64,000 bases of DNA, from the NCBI GenBank assembly GCA_030407085.1, contig CM059587.1, positions 95,599,001 to 95,663,000 on the forward strand, read 5' to 3'. The position numbers and the translations under genes were made by a program. The notes below the pieces were generated by a model, which made no database searches, was not told the DNA's origin, and was given only the letters and a program-made list of their open reading frames with translations. This stretch comes from Trichopria drosophilae (Eukaryota > Arthropoda > Insecta > Hymenoptera > Diapriidae). Below are positions 1 through 12,359 of this stretch, piece after piece; positions within the stretch are counted from its first letter, which is position 1; each line of letters opens with the position of its first letter.

Positions 1-189
1 AATTCGCGAAATATTGGCTATGACAGCGATTACAAAAGCAAACCTAGTAATAAGAGTTTGCTAAACTAGCTAAATATTTGCTATTCATGTATTACGACAA
101 ATGTTTTGCTGGGCTAGCCAATTATTCGCTTTGGTGGCGAAATATTTCTACCCGTGAAATATTGACGAATTTATCGCAATCCTGAATTT
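1..189. other. AT-rich sequence, no gene seen
   Basis: No ORF, RNA gene or clear repeat boundary is visible. The words gcgaaatatt and ggctag recur, which suggests old repeat debris, but no second copy was found to define an element. Confidence 0.4.
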
Positions 190-926
190 TAGGTGACTGA
201 TTACACAGGACCACAAAAAAAAATTTGTTTCGAGACAACTTGAATCAGGTATAGTGGACCTTACAGATTTAAGGTTAGGATATGTGAAAACTCTGACACG
301 ATGAGTTAACTTGGACAAAGAATTCGTTTTCAGCGACAAAAAATCTATAAGATCGTCCACTTCTTATTCAAGTTGTGCAAAAAAAAACCTGGTCTTGTGT
401 CATTTTTTTTCGTGAAGTATAAAATAATTTTTGAGGTCAGATATTTCAAAAACGAGATTTTTTGCTATTTTTCGGATCAGATCTTGAAATCCTGACGTGA
501 TGGGCCAATTTGGGTAACAAATTCGTTGTCAGCGGCCAAAAGTCCCGTGAAATCTATAAGACCCAGTATGTCTGATTCAATCTATCTCCCCTAAAAAATT
601 GTTTTATACTTCAAGAAAAAAATAACACAAGACCACGTTTTTTTGACATAACTTGAATCATAAGTGAAGGATCTTATAGATTTTTCGTCACTGAAAACGA
701 ATTCTTTGTCCAAGTTAACTCATCGTGTCAGAGTTTTCACATATCCTATCCTTAAATTGCCAAAAAGTGTATTTTTGAGTATTTTTCGGATTACATATCT
801 TAAAATCCTGACGTGATGGGCCAAATTGAATAACGGATTCGTTTTCAGCGGCTAAAAATTTGTAAGGTCCACTATTCCTGATTCAAGTAGTCTGGAAACA
901 AATTTTTTTCGTGGTCCTGTGTTATT
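190..926. repeat. Foldback element with nested inverted and direct repeats
   Basis: The block at about 195-262 reappears inverted at 858-926, and 268-413 reappears inverted at 617-757. A subunit beginning with cctgacgtgatgggcca occurs at 492 and 811, with a diverged version near 290 (gacacgatgagttaac), so direct and inverted copies are interleaved. The ORF on the minus strand at 148-360 is only the arm read through and is not called. No transposase or target-site duplication was recognised. It could be a non-autonomous foldback element or a rearranged tandem repeat. Confidence 0.8.
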
Positions 927-1229
927 AATAACAATTCAGCTTTTTAAAATAACATACTCATAATCCGAGAGATTCCAATGATATATCAGAGTGTAATAGT
1001 CACACGTTTGCAGACTATGTTGGTGACTAAAAAGAGACACGTCAAAAAAACATGAAAGGAATTATTTCAATGTGAGAGAAAGCGGACGTGGCTATTGTCT
1101 CCATCTTTCCATTTTCATTATTTCATTCCCAATTTATTCATTTTCTCATTTTTATCATTTTTTAAAAGGATTTTTATTTTTTCAACCTGAATAATTATGC
1201 ATAGCGAAAAACATTTTTATTTTCATTTA
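927..1229. other. No gene seen
   Basis: Plain AT-rich sequence with poly-T and poly-A runs. Nothing coding or repetitive could be supported. Confidence 0.4.
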
Positions 1230-1535
1230 TCAGGTACCCTACTAAAAAGTTCCAATTCGGATCTTCCATTTTGAAATTTAAAGTCTGAATTGAGAGTGGT
1301 ACTCAGCGAATGCTCTGAGTACCCAGTTTTTACTGGATGAGGGAACTTTTTGATCAGCCATCTTGAATGAGAGATTTTGAATTTTCAAAATCTGAGGTCA
1401 GATTCGTAGTCAGCAATCCTAACAATTCCCAATTTTCGAGTTTCCATCAAGGTAATTTCCATATTATGGACTGCCATTTGGAATCTGACATATTGATTTT
1501 TCGAAATCTGAGGTTAAATAAACGTTACGACACTT
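1230..1535 (+). repeat. Diverged 120-122-bp repeat block, plus orientation
   Basis: Two to three degraded units of the dispersed repeat family whose best copies lie at 51630-52095. Recognisable pieces are gatcttccattttgaaa, the module ttttcaaaatctgaggtcag followed by attcgtagtcagc, and gactgccatttggaatctga. Period is blurred by indels. Confidence 0.7.
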
Positions 1536-1539
1536 AAGA

Positions 1540-2790
1540 CCTGTCGGTCTGCTATCCCGAAGAGCCGAGAGTACCTAATTTTATGATGTGTGAATGATGT
1601 TTTCAACCAATCATGTATTTTTTGTAAACAATCATTTTTATACTTTATTTCTTATTCTCTACAATAAAACATAACAATTAATGTCAAATATTAATTTATT
1701 TATACTTTCTAACATGTTCTCAAAATAAGAAAGTAAAAAACTGCAGCAAAATTGATTAATAATTACCTGAAATATGACCAAATAAACTACAAAAATAAAA
1801 TGGCAGACTTATACATCTTGTCATATTCGGAAACAAGAATCCAAAAGACATTAAAAAATGGGTTACAGTATTTTTTTCGTTAATAATATTATAATAATAA
1901 TAAATGATGATAATTATTATTGTATTCCGATTTTTATCTCAAAAATTTTTCACAAATTTATGTTGGTATTATGACCAGACCATTTTTATAAAATACATCT
2001 TTGAATAAATTTAATCTTTGTTTAATAATAACAATGTAGGAACATTTTACTTTTTAATAAGCAATGTATCATACTTTTAAATAACATTAATAGATAAAGA
2101 TACATGAAACCATTAACCATGTACATTTATCAATTCGACGGAACAAACAGTTTTTTCCTGACGATGTAGAATCATTTGCACAAAATTAAGTTTTACTTAC
2201 CATACAAAACTTTGAACATGTGATTAATCATGTTAAAACGAAAATGAATAATTACTTAATTAATGTTTGTAATTTTTGGGTATGCAATATGTGCTTTAAT
2301 TAGGATTTAATTATAGTACTCCTCATTGGGAACCTGTCTCGTAATAGAGACTTTTCACTTCATCATAATAACGATTCAACATTTTAAAAACAAAAATTAA
2401 TGGATTTTGAGAGGCTTCCATGAGATGAGAGGCCTGGCAATGACCTTTATAATGACCTTCATCTTCCAGGTTATTTGAAAGTCTACAGAAACCTACATTT
2501 CTTATCCAAGCTTTTGAAAGAACCCAAAATTGTAGAAATGCATAGGTAAAGTTGTCCATAGAAGTTGTCTATTTCAAAAAATAGTTTTTTTGTGAAAAAT
2601 TGTTGGAGGTAGAGGAGAATCATGAACATGACAATTTTAGGATCATTTTAAGGTCGTGTAAGGATTTATTGATAAATTGAATGCTTCGAATATTTATTTA
2701 TCATTGGAATGATCTCTATTGTAAATAAGCATATTAAGGTTAAGATCATTGCCAAAGACATTATACACCCAAATACAAAAATTTTTGTTT
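1540..2790. other. AT-rich intergenic sequence
   Basis: No gene is visible. A short TAA/TGA-rich simple repeat lies at about 1885-1925. A 78-codon minus-strand ORF at 2323-2559 has no recognisable motif and base composition no different from its surroundings; it is treated as chance. Confidence 0.5.
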
Positions 2791-2799
2791 CAAAACCTT

Positions 2800-3405
2800 T
2801 TTTTTAACGCTCCGTGCGAGAAACTCGATTTTTCGCACTAGGGCAAAATTTTCAGATACGTAAAATCGAGTTCCGCACATGTCTTATTAAAAAATATCGT
2901 ATGGAACACGAGCGGTTCTTGGCAAAGAACCTTCGGACTTATATTTATGCAATGTACTTTAAATGGACAACATGTGAAAAAACAAATTTTGAAATATTTG
3001 GTGAAAATCAACCTCTAAGAAATTTTACGACATTATGAAAACTCGTCTCGGAAATTACATTATCTGAGATGGTAATAACTCGCTTCGCTCGGGCCACAAA
3101 CTTCACACTCGTCGGAGATCAATAATTGTGTCCTTGTTGTGTAATATACTATTTCAACGCTCTTTTCAGTAATTTTTTATTTAAGTTCAAATGAAACTTT
3201 CCTAAATGAAATGAAAAACGAATATCGTATAAAGGACATTATTCGCACCATGACTTATTACCATCTTAGTTTTCATAATGCCGTAAAATTTCTTAGAGGC
3301 TGATTTTCACCAAATATTTCAAAATTTGTTTTTTATACATGTTGTCCATTTAAAGTTAATCGCATAAATATAAGTCCGAAGGTTCTTTCCCAAGGATTAA
3401 CGAAA
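2800..3405. repeat. Palindromic element of the TTTTACGCAC family with 125-bp inverted arms
   Basis: The arm at about 2918-3043 (starting near aaagaaccttcggactt) is repeated inverted at about 3268-3395. The left edge carries the family head: aacgctccgtgcgag, ctcgatttttcgcac and cgtaaaatcgag. Between the arms is the hairpin-like ctcgcttcgctcgggcca. The same order of modules, including aaaaatatcgtatg and a ctcg..ttcg..cgggcca block, occurs at 22.68-22.84 kb. The 74-codon ORF at 2814-3038 lies wholly inside this repeat and is not a gene. Confidence 0.8.
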
Positions 3406-3409
3406 AAGG

Positions 3410-4245
3410 TTCTCTATATAAAATGGAAATAACGACATTGAAGGCTACTAAACATTGAGAATATCACAGTTTGATACTGAAAATATATTCGCGTAATTGT
3501 ACAAGTCCAAAAAAAATCCATGAATGTTTCCTTTGCCCATACTTGCTACATTATAATAGGAGGTCACTGAACACCAATCTGTTGGGATGAAAGACAGTTG
3601 GGACAATACTAGACGTCACTCGTACCGAAAGAAAGAATAACATCCGATGTGTATTTATTTACTTATATTTATATGTATAACTAGCAGACAAATTTCGGTG
3701 ATTAGTGAAAAAGAAAGATAGAAAAATAAGAAATTGCATTTCTGCAATAACATCTGCAATTGCTTGTTATAAAGCATTTACATTTTTGTGTATTATTTTT
3801 GTTTTTTTTTTATTGGTTATAAAACAATTAGCATCATGTGTCGATTAAAATATATTTAGATTTGCATTTAAAAATGATTTTTCGGTTTTTATCTTGTGTC
3901 TTCACAAATACGCAGCAAATAACAAATAAGAACCATGCTCAATCGACAATTGACTAATATCTTCATAATCTTCATTTTGTATTCATTATGTAGTGTAGTT
4001 TAAGCGTAATAGAACTCGGTCATTCACCCCGTTATTGACAAACACATGTTTTGAGCGTACACAAACGTCTTGAGAAAAATTTTAGCACCGATAATGTCTA
4101 TCATAAAACTTTAAGTCCTTTCAGAGTGTGTGACAAAACTTGATTTTCAACATTTTATTTTTTATTCAAACATCACTTTCACATCGAAATGGTACTGGGG
4201 ATAATGTGGGTATATCGCGTCGATGAACCCTCAGGGATAAAATGT
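3410..4245. other. AT-rich intergenic sequence
   Basis: No gene, RNA or well-defined repeat could be identified. Confidence 0.4.
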
Positions 4246-4249
4246 ACTA

Positions 4250-4556
4250 TACACTGATAAAATTTACTTCTTTTAACGAAATATATTTACTTGTAATTGA
4301 TTTACTTGAAACAAGTAATCGTGTTTGTGATTCAAATAATATATTTCCTTCAAATAAATCATTTTCTTGGCATATTATTAAGAAAATATTGTCTTGAATT
4401 AAGATAGTATTTTCTTGAAACAAAGAAATAATTTTCTTAACATGCATTTAAACAAATATTTTACGCCGCCAAAAAAATCATGTGTTTAGATTTAGAAAAT
4501 TGTAATGGACTTGGCATCAATAAACATGTTAATGACAACAATACTCATATCAAAAG
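4250..4556. repeat. Cluster of short tttacttg/caagtaa palindromes
   Basis: Imperfect palindromes of the type tttacttgaaacaagtaa and ttttcttgaaacaaagaaa follow one another. They resemble the termini and interior of the element that begins at 4557, so this is probably a related, decayed copy. Confidence 0.55.
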
Positions 4557-5718
4557 AAATTTACTTGATTCAAGTAGTTTACTTAAATAGTCGCAACAAA
4601 ATATTTATTTAAACGAAGATGACGATTTCCTTTCAACAATTAAATATGTACTTAAAAGCAATAAATGTTCTCTTAAAAATGAGTAAATATTTACTACGTG
4701 AAAGTAAATATTTTCTTGAGCCAAGAAATGTTTTCTTCCTTTAGATAACATTTTTTTTTCGTCGATATATTTGTTTGAAATTAATAAACATTTACTTCGT
4801 AATAACAATTTATTCCATATGAAAACTTAAACTGAATCAAATACTTATTTCATTTCAAGAAATACATCTTTGAATCAAGAAATTTAATTCATGTTCGTGC
4901 AATTAACTCATTTCAAATTTTGTGGTTCATGAGGTTTGATAATCCTTGCTCGTTTCCCGTTATCGTCAACAGGTGGCGTATAACTTATTCTGTATATTCG
5001 TAATCCCAGAAATCGATTTTCATTTGATATACGAGTATTATATACATACGTACGAATGTAGAAAAAACTACAAAACATGTAGTGATCCTGTAATATGATA
5101 CAACTATTTTTAGTTCAAAATTTTCCCAAATAAATATTTACCTTTTTCATATAATTATTTATTTGAAGCAAAGAAATATTTTCTGGAGTTACATAAATAT
5201 TAACTGCAACTAAAAAATGCATTGCTTAAACAAAGAATTGCTCATCTTGAAAAAATGAAATATTTTGTGGAATTAAGTACAGTAATCCCCCTCCATATTT
5301 GCACTCCCAATATTTGTTACCCCCTAATATTTGCCACTAGGTCCGTCCCAATATTTGCCTTGCCCCTGGATTGCTGTTGCCCACCACTTCTCACGGAGCG
5401 GTAATTCTGTGGCGACATGACGCATGCGCGATGTAGGAAAGGTTAAACTGATTTCGTCTGGTCGACGTATGCGCGTTCCATAACTGTATGTCGACGGAGT
5501 GGGGAAAAAATATCTTCACCTCACTAGGCAAATATTGGGAGGGTTAGAGAAGGACAGTCAAGGCGGACGACGCAAATATTGGGGGGGGGGCAGTGTAAAT
5601 GTTAATTTTAGTCAAGGAATTATTTATTTTATTCAAGTTAACGGTGAACATTCTTTCTAATAAATATTTTGTTGCGAGTATTCAAAAATACCATTTACTT
5701 GAATCAAGTGAAATTTCA
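4557..5718. mobile_element. MITE-like element with about 55-bp terminal inverted repeats
   Basis: The left end (aaatttacttgattcaagta, then tcgcaacaaaatatttatt) is repeated inverted at about 5655-5716 (aataaatattttgttgcga, then acttgaatcaagtgaaattt). The interior is full of short palindromes of the same kind and contains another inserted element at 5280-5595. A copy of the same terminus, without a partner, lies at 12286-12345. No transposase is encoded. Target duplication is not clear. Confidence 0.75.
5280..5595. mobile_element. 316-bp MITE inserted at TA inside a larger element
   Basis: The ends are inverted copies: left cagtaatccccc then atatttgc; right gcaaatattgggg then a G run and cagtg. 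Both ends abut TA, as expected for the IS630-Tc1-mariner superfamily. It is clearly less AT-rich than its surroundings and contains repeated aatatttgc words. A related right end alone (gcaaatattgggagg ... cactg-ta) lies at 26184-26252. No ORF of interest. Confidence 0.75.
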
Positions 5719-5719
5719 T

Positions 5720-6830
5720 TTAAACCATAAATTACTAGTTTCTGGTAGAAATAAAAAAGGCTATAATAGATTGGTTATTATTATATATTAAATATAAAAC
5801 AATTATTATTTCAATTATAGTAACGAATAATAAACTAATAGTTTATCGATGATGTAATTAATTTTTATTTTGCATTTATAATAAAATAATACTAAAAAAC
5901 GAAATTTACTAAAAAAGTAGAATGTTGCAGATTTATTTCTATTTTTGTCTGGTAAAAAGTAAATGATCTTAATTAAAATGTAAACTTTCATTGAATAAAA
6001 GCAATTAACTTTCGCTTTCGAAATTGCGAAGTGTAAAAATAACGTTTTGTTTAGTTAATTGCGTGAAGTCTTTATAAAAACTTTAAAATGATGATAACTA
6101 CTGGATGCATGATTTTAAAATAAGATTAAAGCGATACTAATATTTATAATACTGATATTAAATCAGCTTACTAATGAATATCCTTTTATGTTTTAATGTA
6201 TTTGTCACTAATTTTTTTTATATACGATTCTGAAATATTAATTTATCTCTAGAAAGTATTAAAAATGGACGATCTAACGTAAAAATTGTCGTGGTTATTT
6301 CGACAGGATAAGCAGAACATTTTTAAGGTTTTTTTTGTAACGAACTATACAATACAATATCATTACAAAAGTTCTATTAAATATAAAGCAGTTTAGTTCC
6401 CCAAGAGGAAACATTAGCTGCTCAGTCGATAATTTCACTTTCTAATCTCAAATAAAACCGAAACTAAACATGATTTTAATACCACCTTTATTTCAGAGCG
6501 CTTTTACGCATTTTTTACACGTATACACCAAGTTTCAGCGAAATCGGTTCAAAATTGAGTCAGAACTTGCAAGAATAAATTTGTTTAGCAACAATGCAGT
6601 TCGCTATGTTACCTACGAAATTTATTCATGCAAATTATCACCCAATTCTGAACCGAAACTTGATGTACATTCGTAAAACATGCGTACAAGAGACCTAAAA
6701 TAGTAATTTATTATGAATTGACATTGCAATATATGTTTTTAATGGAAATATGGCGTCGGTAAAACAGGATTTGATTAATTGAAGATGATTCGTGCTCTGT
6801 AAAGATAATTCTAATTATTATATTTTATAG
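5720..6830. other. AT-rich intergenic sequence
   Basis: No gene visible. The 68-codon ORF at 6470-6676 has no recognisable domain and is treated as chance. Confidence 0.4.
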
Positions 6831-6876
6831 AATTTTCGGGAAAATGAAACAACTAAATGAACACCGAATAACTAAT

Positions 6877-7256
6877 TAAGGTGGATCTAAAGTGATCCGC
6901 CGGTAAGGTAGGAAGTTTCACTAAAAAACGTAAACTTAAAGGTGACTGAATAGAACTTTCAAAGTTCCGGGTCTGTAAAGGCAATTCTAATAACTATAGA
7001 CTATTTTCTAGAAAATACCAAAGATATTAATTTGGAACTGACCGAGAATTTTCGAGAATAAATAAAAATCACTTATTTCCGAAAATTCTCGGTCTGTTTA
7101 CAAGTAATTTCTTTGGTATTTTCTAGGATGCCGTCTGTAGTAATTGGAATCGTTCTTACAGAGCTCAAATTTTGAAAATTCGATTCGGATATTTTTTAAT
7201 TACGGTTTTTACTGAAAATTCCCACCTTATCGGCGGAGAACTATAGAATCCCTTTA
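6877..7256. mobile_element. Foldback MITE, family A, copy 1
   Basis: A nearly complete inverted repeat with a very short centre. The left half reads ggtggatctaaagtgatccg, gccggtaaggtagg ... ctagaaaataccaaag ... accgagaattttcg; the right half is the reverse complement and ends ccttatcggcgg ... agaatccctt. The outer flank at 6833-6880 is also shared, inverted, with sequence just outside copy 3, so the mobile or duplicated unit may be larger than the hairpin. Confidence 0.85.
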
Positions 7257-7259
7257 CCG

Positions 7260-7690
7260 ACAGTTCTACAGTTGTTCGCCGATAAAGTAGGATCTTTGTT
7301 TAGTATATTCGTATATAGAAATTAGAATTAACTTTACTGTGCCCAATGTTATTTTATGGTTTGTATCGTAAATTCCTTCTTTACCAACAGATCACACTAG
7401 AGCCTCTTTATAATAGCATAGAGATAACGAGTTTTTTAAATTGCGATTATGATAATATTGCCGAAACATATATTGTTAAAAGATACCCAAAAATATTATA
7501 AAATACTCTACTGGTGTCACAGCTTTCGTACTACAAAAGCTACAATATTTTTCTCAGATAATTTTTAGGTTATATTAATAAAAAACAACGTACTTTAGTC
7601 AACATTTTCACCCGAAATATAAGACAATTTTCTGACAGTTAATTCAGTTGCCCGAGTTTGACTAGTGCTTTTAAAATGTTTGTTTTAATC
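7260..7690. other. No gene seen
   Basis: AT-rich spacer between MITE copies 1 and 2. Its first 50 bases (cgccgataaagtaggatc) still resemble the family A terminus. Confidence 0.45.
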
Positions 7691-7695
7691 ACCTA

Positions 7696-7995
7696 AGGGG
7701 ATTCTAAAGTGGTCTGCCGGCAAGGTAGGAAGTTTCTCTAGAAACCGTAAATTAAAGATGACTAAAGAAAAATTTCAAAATTTGGGCTCTGTAAAGGCAA
7801 TTCTAATTACTATAGACGCTTTCCTAAAAAATACCAATGAAATAAATTCAGAAATGACAATTTTTGGAAAACAGTGATTTTTATTTATTTCCGAAAATTC
7901 TCGGTCAGTTTTCAATTAATGTCTGTGATATTTTCTAGGAATCCGTCTATAGTAATTAGAATTGCCTGTACAGAGCCCGAATTTTAAAAATCTTG
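7696..7995. mobile_element. Foldback MITE, family A, copy 2 (right end truncated)
   Basis: Starts gggattctaaagtggtctg, then gccggcaaggtaggaag, and contains the shared central words aattctcggtcag and gatattttctagga. The right terminus after agagcccgaattt is missing. Confidence 0.8.
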
Positions 7996-8214
7996 TTTTT
8001 TACATATTTAAATTAAAAAAAAATGTCTTATAGCCTTTCAAAAGAACGACCTCCAAATCATCAAATCCATATACTCTAAAGTTTTTGTTTATTTGTTTTA
8101 CATGAAAAAAAACTTCCCATGCTAATCTTCTCACTTTCAAAATTTTCCTCCACTTTTACAATTATAGTTTTTCTTAACCCTTTCAGTCATATATTTTTCT
8201 TTGCAACAATATTT

Positions 8215-8300
8215 AAAGGTCACTGTATACCAAAGAGTTTTCGGGGTCGCTGATTACGAATTTGAAATTCGTATTCAAAAATTCGAAATGGCGGATCTAA
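8215..8300 (-). repeat. 120-122-bp repeat family, minus-oriented fragment
   Basis: Reads ttttcggggtcgctgattac, attcgaaatggcggatcta and aatatgga. This is the reverse complement of the array module seen at 51.6-52.1 kb. The ORF at 8201-8398 comes from this repeat. Confidence 0.75.
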
Positions 8301-8559
8301 TATGGAGGACGACTTTTTCAAAAAATGATCTGATTCGCTTGAAAATCCGCATTTCTTTTCTCGGCTATGCTGATTCCTTCAGCAAGGTGCTTGTATAATA
8401 ATGAACAATGTATAAATTGTAATTCTTTATATTAGATTTTGACACAATAGCAAACATTTTTTAAGTACAATGTAGTAAAATCTTATATTTTTTAAAATTA
8501 TTTTAACATTATTGGATTTATTTTTAAATCCTCAAAAGTTAACTTTAAAATTTATAACC

Positions 8560-8755
8560 AGCGATCACATTAACCCTAAGATAAAAATCCAACAATCACA
8601 AAAATTCCTCCGCCATATTGGATCCGCCATTTTGATTTTTGAAATCAGCGATCACGAAAACCCGCCGAGTGACGAGTTATAAGCGAATTTCATCTGGTTT
8701 TTAAAAATTCGTCCGCCATATTGGATTGGCCATCTTGAATTTACAAAATTTTATT
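8560..8755 (+). repeat. 120-122-bp repeat family, plus-oriented block
   Basis: Two units: ccgccatattggatccgcca followed by ttttgatttttgaaatcagc and gatcacgaaaacccgccgag, then gtccgccatattggattggc with catcttgaatttacaaaa. The orientation is opposite to the fragment 300 bp upstream. Confidence 0.8.
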
Positions 8756-8759
8756 ATCA

Positions 8760-9890
8760 GTACAGTTATTATAAAAGAAACCCATGTATTGTTTCATCAA
8801 TTTTCATTTAACATTTCTTTAATTTTGTGAAAAAATTGATTCTTTACGTTTGGTAAGAATAAAATTTAATCTATTAAAAAGAATATGGCGGAAAATTCTG
8901 AAATTATTTTTTTTAATAGTATTGAATGTACTAAGTACATACAAAAAATTGGCGTCTTAAATCTCTGAATCCACAAGTAAAGAATGCATTCTTTCTGAAA
9001 ATAGTATCATTTTTAACTATTTGTTAATTAACAATAGTATTGTTATTAACACTTAACAACTATTCAACTGTTTTTACACTTGCTTATGTCTAGACAACCG
9101 AATAATTAACCGAAAATCAACCGAAAATAGAAACAAGAAATTATATATTTATTCATAAAAAATCAATTTAAAAAATAGAAAACTGGTAAAATTTAAGTGG
9201 GTCTCTGAGAGACCCATCATGACGCAAAGGGTTAATTGTGAATCGATGTAATTTTCACTTTTTTAGTTCCACTTCACGTCTTTTAACTTTAAAAGTTTCA
9301 TATGTGAAACTGAGTGAGTACTTACATTTTTTGTGTTCAGTCCACAATTAGTTTATTATACCAGGGATTTTAATTAAAGCGTTTTAACAAATAATAATTA
9401 GGTGTCGATATAAGAAGATCTTCTTCGAGACTAACAATTGTTATAGAGCACTGTTAGATATTTGAAATGTCAGTATTCACATTAACATTGCTGCAATCTT
9501 ATTAAATTTAGTAAACAATTCTGTGAAAGCTATTAGTGTTCTTTTTAACTTTGTATAATTTTATACACATTGCTCTTAAACGTGTCATTAATGTATATGT
9601 TTCTTTGTTATTGTTATTAAGTGATAAAATTATATATATAGTATCAAGTCTGGAATTTTTAATATTTTAGTTAAATAGAAGAATAAAACTGTTTAAACAT
9701 CACAATTGTTATTCTTTAACTATTTTAGTACTTTCTGATCAAAATAAATAGGACAATGATTCATTTATTTTCTGTTAATTTAACAGCATATTTGTTATTT
9801 TTCATTGTCAGTAAGTACTAATACGGTATTGTCTCACATTTAAAGACAGACTTTCAGTATAAAAAAAATCCATTATCTTTAGTCAAAACT
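8760..9890. other. AT-rich sequence with one perfect short palindrome
   Basis: No gene seen. An odd-length palindrome tgggtctctgagagaccca lies at 9198-9216, just before tcatgacgcaaagggttaa. A short TA run is at about 9632-9640. Confidence 0.45.
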
Positions 9891-9891
9891 A

Positions 9892-10220
9892 TTCACTAAA
9901 AACAGTAAATAAACAACGACTGAATCGATTTTCAAAATTCGAGTTCTGTAAGCGTGATCTGTAAGCGCTTTCCTAAAAAATACCAACGAAATTAAATCAG
10001 AAATGAACGAGAATTTTTGGAAATCACTGATTTTTATTTATTTTCGAAAATTCTCGGTCAGTTCTCAATTAATATCTTTGGTATTTTCTAGAAAATAGTC
10101 TATAGTAATTAGAATTGCCTTTACAGACCCAGAATTTTGAAAGTTCTATTCAATCACCTTTAAGTTTACGTTTTTTAGTGAAATTTCCTACCTTACCATC
10201 GAGTCATTTTAGAACCCTCT
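9892..10220. mobile_element. Foldback MITE, family A, copy 3
   Basis: Same hairpin family as at 6877 and 7696, with the central inverted words cgagaatttttgg and aattctcggtcag, gtattttctagaaaat, and the terminal region cctaccttaccatcgag with agaaccctct. Its right half plus the outer flank to about 10275 matches the left half and flank of copy 1 in inverted orientation over about 250 bp. Confidence 0.85.
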
Positions 10221-10289
10221 TAATTAGTTATTTGGTGTTGATTTGGTTGCTTCACTTTCCCGAAATTTTTCAATAATAGGTATAGTTTA

Positions 10290-10600
10290 TACGTCTAAAC
10301 CATTAACGAATTTTCCGCTCGTATTCTAGTCTCAGTACTAATTCGAAAAATAGAAAAGTTGAAAAAAAACAACTAACTTTAGTATTTTCGGTTGTGCTCT
10401 TTCGATTCCCGCGGAAAAAATTGCATTTCTATGTCTTAGGAAAGCAAATTGCGGATCTAATTTGAAAAAGTACAAAAAAAAATTAAAACATTTCTTTAAA
10501 TCAATTTTTGCAGGCCCATAACGGATATCGGTTCCTTCCAAACTATGAAAAAGGTAAATGAAATAGTTGAAGTACAGCTACATATAGTTTACATTTTTTA
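10290..10600. other. No gene seen
   Basis: AT-rich sequence. The 67-codon minus-strand ORF here has no recognisable motif. Confidence 0.4.
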
Positions 10601-11300
10601 AAATGGCGGGAACGTGTGAAAATTTCGAAAAATTTGTGTTTTTGTGAGTAGTTTGAATATATATGTCAACGTTTTTCGATATATTACCTTCAAAGTTTAA
10701 AACTTAGTTTCATTAAACTTATAGTGAATTTTACGGTCTCAATAATGGCGGATTAAATATGGCGGACGGGGACCGTTAAAAACAACGAGTTTTTTCATGA
10801 TTATCATGAATAAGAGTATAAAAATATTTATTTTAGCCCGTTTTTCAACGTCACTTACTGAATTCAATCCAAATTTCATTTACGGATTTTCAAAATCGAA
10901 AATGGCAGAGCCAATATGGCGGAGATATATATTCAAGAAGTGTTTGAATTTTCATGAAATCTATTACTTCGAGGGTTTTTGGGGTCTCTGAATACAACAA
11001 AAATGTCAGATTTTCCAAATACATAATGGTGCATTCAATATGGTGGAACTTTTGTCCAGGATATTCTTTGCCGTAATAAAGAGCTAAGCACACTTTGGTT
11101 TCAAATAAAGTCTAACAAAATCCTATTTTTTTTTAATAAATGTCCTTCTAAGAAAGCTATATGATAAAAAAGTTTTGAAAAAATCCGTGATCACTTTTCA
11201 AAAATTAAAAACAATGGATACAACATAGCAATCCACTCGGGAAGCCATTTTGAATTTCGAAAATCTTAGGTCATATCCGTAATTCCAAATTGTCCGAATA
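10600..11300. repeat. Decayed 120-122-bp repeat block, mostly minus, then plus
   Basis: Minus-oriented pieces: atggcggattaaatatggcg near 10746, caaaatcgaaaatggcagag then ccaatatggcggag near 10890, and ttcaatatggtggaac near 11033. At about 11240 the orientation turns: gaagccattttgaatttcga and aaaatcttaggtcatatccg are plus-oriented. Confidence 0.7.
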
Positions 11301-11309
11301 ACAAATTTG

Positions 11310-12285
11310 AACTCTTCCCCATGTAAAGAAAAATGTTTGCTTCAAAGGATTGAATAGATATTTTAAATATAATTTTAAAAATATAATATAAAATGCTTGA
11401 TTTATTTCTACAATATTTTATTTAAATATATAATAATTGTAGACGAAAATTTCTTAAAACATAAATTTATTTCAGAAATAATCTAAAAACTGAAGTAACT
11501 AATATCACGAAATGACCTTACTCTGTTATTAATGAAAAAATATTCATTAAAAACTTTAAAATAATGTGGAACCTCTTCTAAATTGACGGATATAATCTCT
11601 TAATGACTTAATAATTTAGCAGTCGTCAGGATGCATTGGTAATTGCAACCTATAGATTTATTCAGTTAAAACTAGTTTTTGGATTACACAATTGTACTTT
11701 TAACGAAGGCTTTTAAAAGAAGAGTTTAGAAGAACGATTCGTAATAAACTTTTTGTGTTTTTTTTTTTATTAATTTTGCTAACGAATTTTTTCCATCGCC
11801 TCTTAAAACCGGTTTTCAGGCTAACTTTTTCCCACTGAACTGAAAATCTTCGTATATCGAACGATCGTTATTTTCAAATCGTTTAATCACCATATTTTGT
11901 CATAATTAAATTCAAGATTTTAATGAACTTTATCAGTATATCGAAAACTTTGGGTAAATATTGAAATAATATTGATATTTATTATTTCAATTAAGTCACG
12001 ATTCAAATCTCAAGTGCCGGCAGGGTGATCGATATAATAGTTTAAAAAAAAACTTTTTATTGCCTGACACGAATATTATGCGCGTGTAATTATGCGAATA
12101 AAAAATCGCGTAATCTATTATTTCCTTGAAATCATCTGGGATGATAATCACCGGATACTCAAACGGGAATTAAGTTTTAATGAAAACCTGCAATATTTAG
12201 TCCTGCGAGTTATTTGTAACCCATTCCCCCATTTTAAGCATACTATAAAAATACTCTCGTAAACAAAATTTAGTCGTTTTAATAA
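11310..12285. other. AT-rich intergenic sequence
   Basis: No gene, RNA or repeat boundary could be supported. Confidence 0.4.
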
Positions 12286-12345
12286 CATTTTACTTGATTC
12301 AAGTAAATAGTTTCTTTGAATAGTTGCAACAATATATTTATTATC
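12286..12345 (+). repeat. Solo terminus of the 4.56-kb element
   Basis: The words ttttacttgattcaagtaaa, tagtttctttgaatag and ttgcaacaatatatttatt match the left terminus at 4557-4615. No inverted partner was found nearby. Confidence 0.7.
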
Positions 12346-12359
12346 TGCACATTTTCGAG

